NCBI RefSeq assembly: GCF_021648855.1 | Contig: NZ_JAKJHX010000038.1 | Coordinates: 1 to 5,961, forward strand | Source: Tychonema litorale BBK16 | GTDB taxonomy: Bacteria; Cyanobacteriota; Cyanobacteriia; Cyanobacteriales; Microcoleaceae | Direction: 5' to 3' | DNA length: 5,961 nucleotides | Shown: piece by piece, positions 1-5,466 of the stretch | Layout: every line of letters begins with the position of its first letter | Position numbering within the stretch: the first letter of the stretch is position 1 | Made by a program: the position numbers and the translations under genes | The notes under the pieces: generated by a model | Databases searched by the model: none | Told to the model about the DNA's origin: nothing | The model's input: the letters and a program-made list of their open reading frames with translations, nothing else

Positions 1-28
1 CCGTCCTTAAGGACGGGGTTTTCAACCC
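1..28. repeat. Palindrome like an IS200/IS605-family end
   Basis: Bases 1-16 form a perfect palindrome (CCGTCC TTAA GGACGG) that probably continues to the left of the window. Overlapping it, 16-28 form a second small hairpin (GGGTT-TTC-AACCC). Subterminal hairpins of this kind mark the ends of IS200/IS605-family elements, and CCGTCCTTAAGGACGG-type hairpins are familiar beside OrfB/TnpB-like genes in cyanobacteria. The rest of the element lies outside the window, so the assignment is an inference. A stand-alone repeat or terminator is the alternative. Confidence 0.5.
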
Positions 29-409
29 AATTTTTTGATAAGCATCTTCGATCCACGTCTGACTAACCCGATTATTTGTCAATCTTCTGCCAGATAAGTC
101 TAAATTCCACTTTTGCTGTTCCTGACGTAAGCCCTCAATTAAGTCATGTTTTGGGCTTACTGCTACAAGTGCTGTCCAATCGATTTTCAATTCAGGTTTA
201 ACTTCGCGAAAGACTGACAGAATTTCCCCATAAGTTTTAAGAGGCCCTTCGCTATCGTACAGAGGTGAGGTGAGCATCAGCCGCCATGTTTCTGGTTCTG
301 GTGCATAGTTCCAGAGAGCAGAATCAACTGATAGATTTGCTGCATTTAGAGCGTCTATTAGTCTTTGACCTTCTGCTATTTCGTGACTTAATAATGTTGC
401 TGTAGCCAT
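2..409 (-). CDS. Uncharacterised protein, 3' end running into an IS-like palindrome (partial)
   Basis: An open frame of 136 codons starts at ATG (407-409) and reads off the left edge without a stop. The translation looks like a real soluble alpha/beta protein. It begins MATATLLSHEIAEGQRLIDA, has a Trp-rich middle (SALWNYAPEPETWRLMLTSP, about residues 33-52) and a later SGRRLTNNRVSQTWIEDAY block (about 107-125). There is no signal peptide or membrane segment. I cannot assign a domain; from memory it resembles short hypothetical proteins of other cyanobacteria, which I could not check. The last 11 visible codons (KIGLKTPSLRT) are encoded by the hairpin DNA at 1-28, so the natural C-terminus has probably been lost or replaced by an insertion-element end. 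The gene lies 103 nt downstream of the Panacea antitoxin-like gene on the same strand, so it is a candidate toxin partner by position only. The Shine-Dalgarno match is weak (AGAG about 8 nt upstream). Confidence 0.7.
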   Translation of the reverse strand, partial: MATATLLSHEIAEGQRLIDALNAANLSVDSALWNYAPEPETWRLMLTSPLYDSEGPLKTYGEILSVFREVKPELKIDWTALVAVSPKHDLIEGLRQEQQKWNLDLSGRRLTNNRVSQTWIEDAYQKIGLKTPSLRT

Positions 410-455
410 TGTAAAACTCTGTGAGTGGAGTCAGTTTTTGTTTCTGGTTTTGTTG

Positions 456-461
456 GTTATA
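456..461 (-). promoter_or_regulatory. Possible -10 box for the left-edge gene
   Basis: On the minus strand the sequence TATATAACC contains TATAAC, 46 nt upstream of the ATG at 409, in the 103-nt gap after the antitoxin-like gene. No convincing -35 hexamer sits 16-18 nt further upstream. The left-edge gene could therefore have its own promoter or be read through from the antitoxin-like gene. No hairpin terminator separates the two genes. Confidence 0.22.
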
Positions 462-512
462 TACTCTCTGATTACTGGTTGAATCGTGAAGTGCGATCGC
501 GCCTTATTTCCA

Positions 513-1136
513 TTATTTAGAAAAGATACGGCCGGAATAATATTTTTCCATAGATTCTTGAGAAATAATGGCATGACAAGATCCATCTCTCGGCAAATCG
601 CCTCTCGCTTCCAGCCAAGGCATTTCACTGCAAATCATTCGTTCCAAAGTTTCATCATCGTACTCAAAATATGCCTCGGCAACTTCTTCGATAAATTGCC
701 CAATTTTTTGGGGAAGTTTCGGTTGTTCGATTTTCTCTGTAATTGCTTCCCAGCTAAATTGGCGTTGATATTTCTCTAATAAATCAGGAATAACCGGCCC
801 GTGAATCCAGGCTTGAAAATCTGCATCAAAGAGTGGCTTGCCGTAAACTCCTAAATACCAAGCTTGAGCGTAATACATGAGTTTTTGTAGCTTGTAGACG
901 TTGATTGCTACATCAGTTTGTGCGGCTAACCAAATCAAAGCATTTGCAATATCTCGATCGCTCAATTTGTCCGAATTAGCTGGAACCGCAACAACTTTCA
1001 GTTGACCTTCGCCTATCTGCTCCAATAGTTCAGAAACTGACAAGTTAAATTCTCCGGCAATTTGCTCAACTTTTTGCCAGACTGGAGAACTTACAGTTAT
1101 TTGATATTCAGTTGTGATTGAGGTAGCTTGGGTCAT
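513..1136 (-). CDS. Panacea (DUF4065/SocA-like) antitoxin-type protein with N-terminal RHH-like domain
   Basis: This 207-aa protein probably neutralises a toxin and represses its own operon. Residues 9-44 (TTEYQITVSS, then two helices ending LSVSELLEQIGEG) have the strand-helix-helix pattern of a ribbon-helix-helix DNA-binding domain. Residues about 59-195 match the Panacea/DUF4065 fold: KLQKLMYYAQAW (82-93), then PLFDADFQAWIHGPVIPDL (101-119), and the C-terminal EMPWLEARGD...AIISQESMEKYY segment. Panacea domains are known from the SocA proteolytic adaptor and from antitoxins that neutralise many unrelated toxin folds. I chose the ATG at 1134-1136. The longer frame needs a TTG at 1172, and that extension overlaps a candidate -10 box (1163-1168). 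Neither start has a clear Shine-Dalgarno. The next gene on the same strand is 103 nt downstream and is the only visible partner candidate. The domain call is strong, the antitoxin role is inferred. Confidence 0.85.
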   Translation of the reverse strand: MTQATSITTEYQITVSSPVWQKVEQIAGEFNLSVSELLEQIGEGQLKVVAVPANSDKLSDRDIANALIWLAAQTDVAINVYKLQKLMYYAQAWYLGVYGKPLFDADFQAWIHGPVIPDLLEKYQRQFSWEAITEKIEQPKLPQKIGQFIEEVAEAYFEYDDETLERMICSEMPWLEARGDLPRDGSCHAIISQESMEKYYSGRIFSK

Positions 1137-1162
1137 GGCAGTTCTGAGAGCTGACTTAAATA

Positions 1163-1168
1163 ATTGTA
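1163..1168 (-). promoter_or_regulatory. Candidate -10 box of the antitoxin-like gene
   Basis: Minus-strand TACAAT, one mismatch from TATAAT, lies 26 nt upstream of the chosen ATG at 1136 and would give a leader of about 20 nt. It falls inside the frame that would have to be coding if the TTG at 1172 were the start, which argues for the ATG. The -35 region (about 1186-1191) is not a good match. Confidence 0.4.
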
Positions 1169-1205
1169 GCAAACTGATTTTACAGTACCATCCTTATAAA
1201 GATGT

Positions 1206-1222
1206 ACATTCTCGAAGAATGT
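1206..1222. promoter_or_regulatory. Perfect 7-bp palindrome upstream of the antitoxin promoter
   Basis: ACATTCT-CGA-AGAATGT is a perfect inverted repeat with a 3-nt centre. It lies just upstream of the expected -35 region of the antitoxin-like gene. Symmetric sites in this position are typical operators for ribbon-helix-helix antitoxins. It also sits on the far side of the terminator palindrome of the 2-OG decarboxylase gene, so a secondary hairpin in that transcript is an alternative reading. Confidence 0.35.
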
Positions 1223-1230
1223 CCCTGATT

Positions 1231-1263
1231 AAATCCCCGACTTCTTAAAGAAGTTGGGGATTT
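1231..1263 (-). terminator. Long palindrome, probable terminator of the 2-OG decarboxylase gene
   Basis: AAATCCCCGACTTCTT (1231-1246) pairs with AAGAAGTTGGGGATTT (1248-1263) with one mismatch, a G/U-type change. In practice it folds as a 14-bp arm around a TTAAA-like loop. It starts 10 nt after the stop codon of the thiamine-diphosphate enzyme gene. The stem has a GC core and ends in A/T-rich flanks, so the minus-strand transcript finishes GGGGAUUUAAU, compatible with intrinsic termination. From memory, near-identical palindromes are scattered through Oscillatoriales genomes, so this is probably also a dispersed repeat. Confidence 0.6.
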
Positions 1264-1272
1264 AGGTTACTC

Positions 1273-2910
1273 TTACAAATTACAACTCATATCCCCAGCT
1301 TGTTGACTGAAACGCGCATTTTCTCGGTAGTCAACCGGACAGTCAATCACACAAGGTACATCTTGAGCCAGGGCTTCTTTGAGAATGGGAATAAAATCGG
1401 TTGCAGATTCCACTCGATAGCCTTTCAAACCCATACTTTCGGCAAACTTCACAAAGTCGGGATTGCCAAATTTGACGAAATGTGAATGGCCAAAATGATC
1501 TTCCTGCTTCCATTCAATTAACCCGTAACCGCCGTCATTAAAGATTAGCGTCACAAAATTAGTACCGACACGCAAAGCAGTTTCTAACTCCTGACAATTC
1601 ATCATAAAACCGCCGTCTCCCGTGGCTGCTACCACCTTGCGATCGGGATAAACCAGTTTTGCAGCCACCGCGCCCGGAATCGCAATTCCCATCGCAGCAA
1701 AGCCGTTGGAAATTAAACAGGTATTTGGTCGATCGCAATGATAGTGCCGCGCGATCCACATTTTGTGTGCTCCCACGTCAGAGATCACAATATCATCAGG
1801 CCCCATTACCTGTCGCAAATCGTAAATCAGTTTTTGTGGCTTAATTGGGAAACCATCATCGTTAGCATACTGTTCGTAGCCCGCACGAATATCCGCCCGC
1901 AATTGCTTCGCAAAAGGATCGGCTTTACCGGTTCTATCCGCACGCTGTAAAATTTCATTTAGCGAATCAGCAATATCTCCTACAACTTCTACAATAGGAA
2001 TATAACTGCTATCGATTTCGGATGGCAAAGCTCCTATATGAATAATCGGAATTTTGCCGTCAGGATTCCACTTTTTCGGGGAATACTCAATTAAATCATA
2101 GCCAACTGCAATCACTAAATCCGTTTCTTCAAAAGCACAACTAATATAATCTCGTTTTTGCAATCCCGTTGTCCAAAGTGCCAAAGGATGAGTATAAGGA
2201 ATTACACCTTTGCCCATGAAAGTATTAGCTAATGGAATATTTAATCGGGTCGCAAATTCTGTCAAAGCATCACTGGCGTTAGCACGAATTGTGCCATTTC
2301 CGACTAAAAGCAAAGGACTTTTTGCCTTAGAAATTGCGACAGCAGCTTTATTAAGACTTTGGTAAGCACCAAAGGTTTTTTCCCGGTTGTCTTTAGTGAG
2401 CGGAGCTCCTTCTACAGGCATTGCTGCGATGTTTTCTGGCAAGTCAATGTGAACTGCTCCCGGCTTTTCACTCTGAGCTACTTTAAAGGCTTTGCGGACA
2501 ATTTCTGGTGTTGTACCGGGGCGGACAATTTGAGCTCCCCACTTAGTAACTGGAGCAAACATTGCCACCAAATCTAAATATTGGTGGGATTCTATGTGCA
2601 TTCTATCAGTGCCAACTTGTCCGGTAATTGCTACTAGAGGAGCACCGTCTAAGTTCGCATCAGCAACGCCTGTCATTAAGTTAGTTGCACCGGGCCCCAA
2701 GGTGGACAAACAAACGCCGGCTTTCCCGGTGAGGCGGCCGTAAACGTCGGCCATGAAAGCAGCGCCTTGTTCGTGGCGAGTAGTAATAAATTTAATTGAG
2801 GAGTTTCTTAGGGCTTCTAGAACTTCTAGATTTTCTTCGCCGGGGAGTCCGAAGATGTATTCGACACCTTCGTTTTCTAAACATTTTACCAATAATTGAG
2901 CCGTATTCAT
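1273..2910 (-). CDS. Thiamine-diphosphate enzyme: probable 2-oxoglutarate decarboxylase (annotated as acetolactate synthase large subunit)
   Basis: A 545-aa, full-length three-domain ThDP enzyme. Domain by domain, the N-terminal Pyr domain (about 1-165) carries the cofactor-activating Glu47 in TTRHEQGAAFMADVYGRLTG. The middle domain covers about 185-325. The C-terminal PP domain holds the diphosphate/Mg motif GDGGFMMN (431-438) to ND (458-459), followed by GGYGLIEWKQ. The tail CPVDYREN (524-531) resembles catabolic-type acetolactate synthases more than the anabolic enzyme, and no IlvN small subunit lies alongside. The decisive context is the succinate-semialdehyde-type dehydrogenase immediately upstream. 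This pair is known in Synechococcus PCC 7002 (A2770/A2771), where the ALS-like protein decarboxylates 2-oxoglutarate to succinic semialdehyde. It probably acts in the cytoplasm, closing the TCA cycle. The ATG at 2910 is chosen for the GAGGAG 9 nt upstream; the frame extends 19 codons further to a TTG inside a repeat. Acetolactate synthase activity is the alternative and cannot be excluded from sequence alone. Confidence 0.85.
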   Translation of the reverse strand: MNTAQLLVKCLENEGVEYIFGLPGEENLEVLEALRNSSIKFITTRHEQGAAFMADVYGRLTGKAGVCLSTLGPGATNLMTGVADANLDGAPLVAITGQVGTDRMHIESHQYLDLVAMFAPVTKWGAQIVRPGTTPEIVRKAFKVAQSEKPGAVHIDLPENIAAMPVEGAPLTKDNREKTFGAYQSLNKAAVAISKAKSPLLLVGNGTIRANASDALTEFATRLNIPLANTFMGKGVIPYTHPLALWTTGLQKRDYISCAFEETDLVIAVGYDLIEYSPKKWNPDGKIPIIHIGALPSEIDSSYIPIVEVVGDIADSLNEILQRADRTGKADPFAKQLRADIRAGYEQYANDDGFPIKPQKLIYDLRQVMGPDDIVISDVGAHKMWIARHYHCDRPNTCLISNGFAAMGIAIPGAVAAKLVYPDRKVVAATGDGGFMMNCQELETALRVGTNFVTLIFNDGGYGLIEWKQEDHFGHSHFVKFGNPDFVKFAESMGLKGYRVESATDFIPILKEALAQDVPCVIDCPVDYRENARFSQQAGDMSCNL

Positions 2911-2919
2911 TCCGTTCTT

Positions 2920-2925
2920 CTCCTC
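2920..2925 (-). promoter_or_regulatory. Ribosome binding site fixing the start of the 2-OG decarboxylase
   Basis: Minus-strand GAGGAG lies 9 nt before the ATG at 2910. It decides against the 19-codon upstream extension beginning with TTG at 2967, which has no Shine-Dalgarno and overlaps an inverted-repeat arm. Confidence 0.7.
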
Positions 2926-2949
2926 TGTAAATCGGAATCTGTTCTCTCG

Positions 2950-3032
2950 ATCAACTTCTCGCAACAATACTATATCGGAATTTTTAACCGCAGATGAATG
3001 CGGATAAACGCAGATTCTTGCGAGAAGTTGAT
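2950..3032. repeat. 15-bp perfect inverted repeat enclosing a CGCAGAT-type repeat
   Basis: ATCAACTTCTCGCAA (2950-2964) and TTGCGAGAAGTTGAT (3018-3032) are exact reverse complements separated by 53 nt. The interior (2989-3016) has imperfect short units, CGCAGATGAATG, CGGATAAA and CGCAGATT, a pattern I recall as a recurrent intergenic repeat in cyanobacteria. The block fills most of the 132-nt gap between the dehydrogenase stop (3043) and the decarboxylase start (2910). It could be a small non-autonomous mobile element or an mRNA-processing or attenuation hairpin that tunes the second gene. A minus-strand TATAGT (2969-2974) inside it could be a weak secondary promoter. No target-site duplication is evident. 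Confidence 0.6.
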
Positions 3033-3042
3033 AAAGTTTGAC

Positions 3043-4410
3043 TTATTTTACCCAAACTGTTTTAATGTTAACAAACTCGTGGATTCCTTGGGTGCTCAAT
3101 TCGCGGCCGTAACCGGAGCGTTTGATGCCGCCGAAGGGCAATCGCGGATCTGATTTGACTAAACCGTTGATGAATACTGCGCCGGCTTCTAGTTCGGAAA
3201 TAAACCGATCGCACTCTGAGCTTACATTAGTCCAAGCTGTCGCCGCTAAACCAAAGGATGTGCTGTTGGCTAGTTCGATCGCCTCATCGATGCCTGCAAC
3301 GCGAAATACTAAGGCTACGGGCCCGAAAAACTCTTGTTGACGGGCGGCTGCATCTAGGGGAATGTCTGTCAAGATAGTTGGTAAGTAGAAATTGCCGGCA
3401 TTCTCTGACAAAGGGCGGCCACCTGTCAGCAGTTTTGCTCCTGATTGGATGCAGCCTTGGACTTGATTGTCCAATTCTTTGAGGATGGCGGGAGTCGCTA
3501 AGGGGCCGATGTCGGTTTCTGGTAACATCGGATCGCCTAGTTTTAATTGCTCGAATTTTTCGACAAATCCTGTGATGAATTCATCGGCGATTTCTTCGGC
3601 TAAAATAAACCGTTTGGCAGATACGCAAGTTTGGCCACTATTGAGCATTCGCGATATCACAGCAGTTGATAAAGCTGCTGGCAAATCGGCGCTAGACATC
3701 ACAATATATGGGTCGCTTCCTCCCAATTCCAGCACTACTTTTTTCAAACTTTTGCCCGCATTGGCTGCTAAACTTTCACCGGCTGGTTCGCTACCGGTGA
3801 GAGTTGCTGCTTTTATGCGATCGTCTGTAACTATCTTAGCTACTTTGTCGGCTCCCACTAACAATGTTTGAAAAACGCCTTCGGGAAAGCCTGCTTCTGT
3901 GAAAATTGCCTCTATTTTCAAGGCGCATTGTGGCACGTTGGAAGCGTGTTTGAGCAAGCCGACGTTGCCCGCCATCAGTGTCGGTGCAGCAAACCGGAAA
4001 ACTTGCCAAAATGGGAAATTCCAGGGCATGACGGCCAAGATAGCCCCTAGTGGTTGGTAACGGACAAAGCTGTTGCTAGCGTCGGTGGGGGCTGGTACGT
4101 CTGCCATGAATTGAGCGGCATTTTTGGCGTAGTAGCGACAAACTAGGGCGCATTTTTCGATTTCTGCGATCGCCGATTTGAGAGTTTTCCCCATTTCTAG
4201 GGTCATGATTTCAGCGTATATTTCGCGATCGCGCTCCAGGATATCCGCAGCCTTCTGCATCCACAGAGCTCGTTGCTCAAAGGGCAAACGACGGTATTTA
4301 TTAAAAGCTTGTTGTGCTAATTCTAATTTGGTTTCGATTTCCGCATCTGTGAGCGGCTCAAAAGTTTTGAGTGTTTCTCCCGTTGTGGGGTTGATAGTAG
4401 CAATAGCCAT
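3043..4410 (-). CDS. gabD: Succinate-semialdehyde dehydrogenase (aldehyde dehydrogenase family)
   Basis: A 455-aa aldehyde dehydrogenase that oxidises succinic semialdehyde to succinate with NAD(P)+. The family landmarks are all present and in order: PWNFP with Asn131, cofactor-binding Lys154 in LLKHASN, the Rossmann-loop TGSEPAG (205-211), catalytic Glu228 in LELGGSDP, nucleophile Cys262 in NSGQTCVSAKRF, and EFFGPVA plus LPFGGIKRSGYGRE near the C-terminus. The length is slightly short but typical of the cyanobacterial/YneI-like SSADH subgroup (about 455-460 aa). I chose ATG 4410 because AGGAG lies 9 nt upstream; a GTG nine codons earlier would place that AGGAG inside the gene. It is the first gene of a two-gene unit with the 2-OG decarboxylase, which supplies its substrate. 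No glutamate decarboxylase or GABA transaminase is visible, so a TCA-cycle role is favoured over a GABA shunt. Substrate assignment rests on context as well as family. Confidence 0.88.
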   Translation of the reverse strand: MAIATINPTTGETLKTFEPLTDAEIETKLELAQQAFNKYRRLPFEQRALWMQKAADILERDREIYAEIMTLEMGKTLKSAIAEIEKCALVCRYYAKNAAQFMADVPAPTDASNSFVRYQPLGAILAVMPWNFPFWQVFRFAAPTLMAGNVGLLKHASNVPQCALKIEAIFTEAGFPEGVFQTLLVGADKVAKIVTDDRIKAATLTGSEPAGESLAANAGKSLKKVVLELGGSDPYIVMSSADLPAALSTAVISRMLNSGQTCVSAKRFILAEEIADEFITGFVEKFEQLKLGDPMLPETDIGPLATPAILKELDNQVQGCIQSGAKLLTGGRPLSENAGNFYLPTILTDIPLDAAARQQEFFGPVALVFRVAGIDEAIELANSTSFGLAATAWTNVSSECDRFISELEAGAVFINGLVKSDPRLPFGGIKRSGYGRELSTQGIHEFVNIKTVWVK

Positions 4411-4419
4411 TGTTTTTAT

Positions 4420-4424
4420 CTCCT
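4420..4424 (-). promoter_or_regulatory. Ribosome binding site of gabD
   Basis: Minus-strand AGGAG lies 9 nt before ATG 4410, the same spacing as in the downstream decarboxylase gene, and it settles the start. Confidence 0.7.
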
Positions 4425-4439
4425 GTATGAAAAACACAA

Positions 4440-4474
4440 AACTCCCTTCTACTTCTCAAACTAGCAGGGGAGTT
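4440..4474 (-). promoter_or_regulatory. Leader hairpin upstream of gabD
   Basis: AACTCCC (4440-4446) and GGGAGTT (4468-4474) form a 7-bp stem with a 21-nt loop, in the minus-strand leader 30 nt before the gabD start. It is followed in the transcript by UUGUGUUUUUC, so it could act as an attenuator-like or stability hairpin. No known riboswitch class is recognised. Confidence 0.3.
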
Positions 4475-4568
4475 GTATCAATGTATTACAAAATTTGAAA
4501 TTGCGAGTCACGTTTTTAGGTCTTGCGAATTGGCAAGTGCCGGGATTTGTTTAAACTCTCAGGTTTTA

Positions 4569-4574
4569 ATTATA
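4569..4574 (-). promoter_or_regulatory. Candidate -10 box of the gabD/2-OG decarboxylase unit
   Basis: A perfect minus-strand TATAAT sits about 160 nt upstream of the gabD start and predicts a leader of roughly 150 nt. The -35 position at 17-nt spacing reads TATTTG, a poor match, and overlaps the edge of a HIP1 octamer, so an activator-dependent promoter is possible. Confidence 0.4.
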
Positions 4575-4693
4575 GTGCAGATTCGCGATCGCAAATATTA
4601 AGAATATTAGTCTTTGATGCTAATGTTGAGCGGGAAATGCGATCGCAGAATGCAGTGCAGGGGTTGCTGACTGAAAGCATCCAGGGTACAAAG

Positions 4694-4729
4694 CCCCCGG
4701 ATTAATTCCTTCGCATCGTCAGGCGGGGG
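4694..4729 (-). terminator. Possible terminator of the HEAT-repeat genes
   Basis: CCCCCG (4694-4699) and CGGGGG (4724-4729) can pair as a 6-bp GC stem with a 24-nt loop, 100 nt after the small HEAT gene's stop. On the minus strand the stem is followed by CTTTGT, a poor U-tract, so termination strength is doubtful. Confidence 0.28.
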
Positions 4730-4853
4730 GTTGGTTGCGGTTGCGATCGTATATTTCATAGAGTCGCTGAGTTATTGCGATCGGAATTCCCAAGGCAGGG
4801 GCTACGATTTTGATGCCTTCTACTTTCTTTAAGCAACTTGGTATTGGGCAACG
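4719..4853 (-). pseudogene. Possible frameshifted C-terminal remnant beyond the small HEAT gene
   Basis: In another minus-strand frame, the end of the small HEAT gene continues without a stop for 44 codons (…KKVEGIKIVAP…QRLYEIYDRNRNQPPA) to a TGA at 4719-4721. There is no ATG in it and no ribosome site of its own. The composition is protein-like: a hydrophobic segment, then an amphipathic charged one. One reading is that a frameshift near 4830-4860 detached the original C-terminus of the HEAT protein. An open frame of this length can also arise by chance. Confidence 0.25.
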
Positions 4854-5425
4854 TTACCCAAGGCATCTACGGCGCTTTCCCTGACGTGGGCGTTGGAGTC
4901 TTCTAGCAAGCGGATTAAGACTGGAATCAAGGCTTCGTTACCGAGTTTTCCAAGGGCGATCGCACTTGCTTGACGAATTTCGGCATTAGGATTTTCAACT
5001 AATTTGAGTAAGGCAGGAATTGCTGTATCGGAACCAATTTTTCCTAACGCATCTGCCGCACTTTTACGCACATCGTAGTTGGCATCTTCAACAAGTTTGA
5101 GTAAAGCCGGAATTGCCACCTCGGAACCGATCGCGCCTAATGCTTCGGCCACACTTTGACGCACAAAGTTGTCTGAATCTTGCCCCGCTGCTAGCAGGTG
5201 AGGAATGGAGGCTTGATCCTTGAGTTGTCCGAGGGCTTGGATGGCGCTGCGGCGGACTTCAGGGGCGGTATCTTTGAGGGTTTTGAGTAGGATGGGGGCG
5301 ATCGCGACATTTCCGATTTTTCCCAATGCTTCTGCTGCTTTGGCCCTGACAGCGGGGCTGGCATCCTCTAGGGCGGTGCAAAAGGTGTCTAGCACCATCT
5401 GCTGATATGCTGGGTTTTGAATCAT
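4829..5425 (-). CDS. Small HEAT-repeat protein
   Basis: A 198-aa protein made almost entirely of 31-residue HEAT (PBS-lyase-type) units. The conserved VR/IR pairs recur at exactly 31-residue steps (26-27, 57-58, 88-89, 119-120, 150-151, 181-182), each followed by an A-A-x-A-L-G-x-[IL] helix. There are five full units and one half unit, after a short N-terminal stretch (1-20). HEAT arrays bind proteins, or bilins and phycobiliproteins in CpcE/F- and NblB-like members, and this one has no other domain. I chose ATG 5425 because GGAG (5435-5438) lies 9 nt upstream; a GTG nine codons earlier falls within a HIP1 octamer. It begins 41 nt after the larger HEAT-repeat gene, shares its unit consensus (SAADALGKIG, LLKLVEDS) and is probably co-transcribed, perhaps derived from it. 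Function is unknown; a protein-interaction role is inferred. Confidence 0.82.
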   Translation of the reverse strand: MIQNPAYQQMVLDTFCTALEDASPAVRAKAAEALGKIGNVAIAPILLKTLKDTAPEVRRSAIQALGQLKDQASIPHLLAAGQDSDNFVRQSVAEALGAIGSEVAIPALLKLVEDANYDVRKSAADALGKIGSDTAIPALLKLVENPNAEIRQASAIALGKLGNEALIPVLIRLLEDSNAHVRESAVDALGNVAQYQVA

Positions 5426-5434
5426 GCTGTTAGT

Positions 5435-5438
5435 CTCC
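5435..5438 (-). promoter_or_regulatory. Ribosome binding site of the small HEAT gene
   Basis: Minus-strand GGAG lies 9 nt before ATG 5425 and supports that start over the GTG at 5452. Confidence 0.5.
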
Positions 5439-5466
5439 GGTGGCGATCGCACTTATCTTTGTTGTA

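Larger units (their letters stand above)
4411..4718. other. Intergenic region upstream of gabD
   Basis: No credible gene lies here. A 60-codon plus-strand frame (4523-4705) starts with TTG, overlaps the TATAAT site and shows no recognisable protein features. The stretch holds the gabD ribosome site and leader hairpin, a small hairpin CTTGC-GAATTG-GCAAG (4522-4537), the candidate -10 box at 4569-4574, two HIP1 octamers (4585-4592 and 4639-4646), and a GC-rich stem near 4694-4729. Confidence 0.6.

Noticed and set aside
486..779. Plus-strand open frame of 97 codons opposite the antitoxin-like gene
   Set aside because: It is antisense to a well-supported Panacea-domain gene, and its translation has no domain-like pattern.
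2911..2967. N-terminal extension of the decarboxylase starting at TTG 2967
   Set aside because: The extension overlaps an inverted-repeat arm and the GAGGAG site; the ATG at 2910 begins the family's usual N-terminus.
3467..3871. Plus-strand open frame of 134 codons inside gabD
   Set aside because: It is antisense to the aldehyde dehydrogenase catalytic region, and its Ser/Ala-rich translation is typical of a shadow frame.
4477..4491. GTA-N9-TAC motif resembling an NtcA site upstream of gabD
   Set aside because: The NtcA consensus needs 8 bases between GTA and TAC; here there are 9, and it is not placed around -41 of a convincing promoter.
4523..4705. Plus-strand open frame of 60 codons in the gap upstream of gabD
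   Set aside because: It starts with TTG, has no ribosome binding site, overlaps the TATAAT site and two HIP1 octamers, and its translation shows no recognisable features.
493..5450. HIP1 octamers as individual regulatory sites
   Set aside because: They are abundant genome-wide in many cyanobacteria and fall in both genes and gaps, so they are used here only as a taxonomic indicator.
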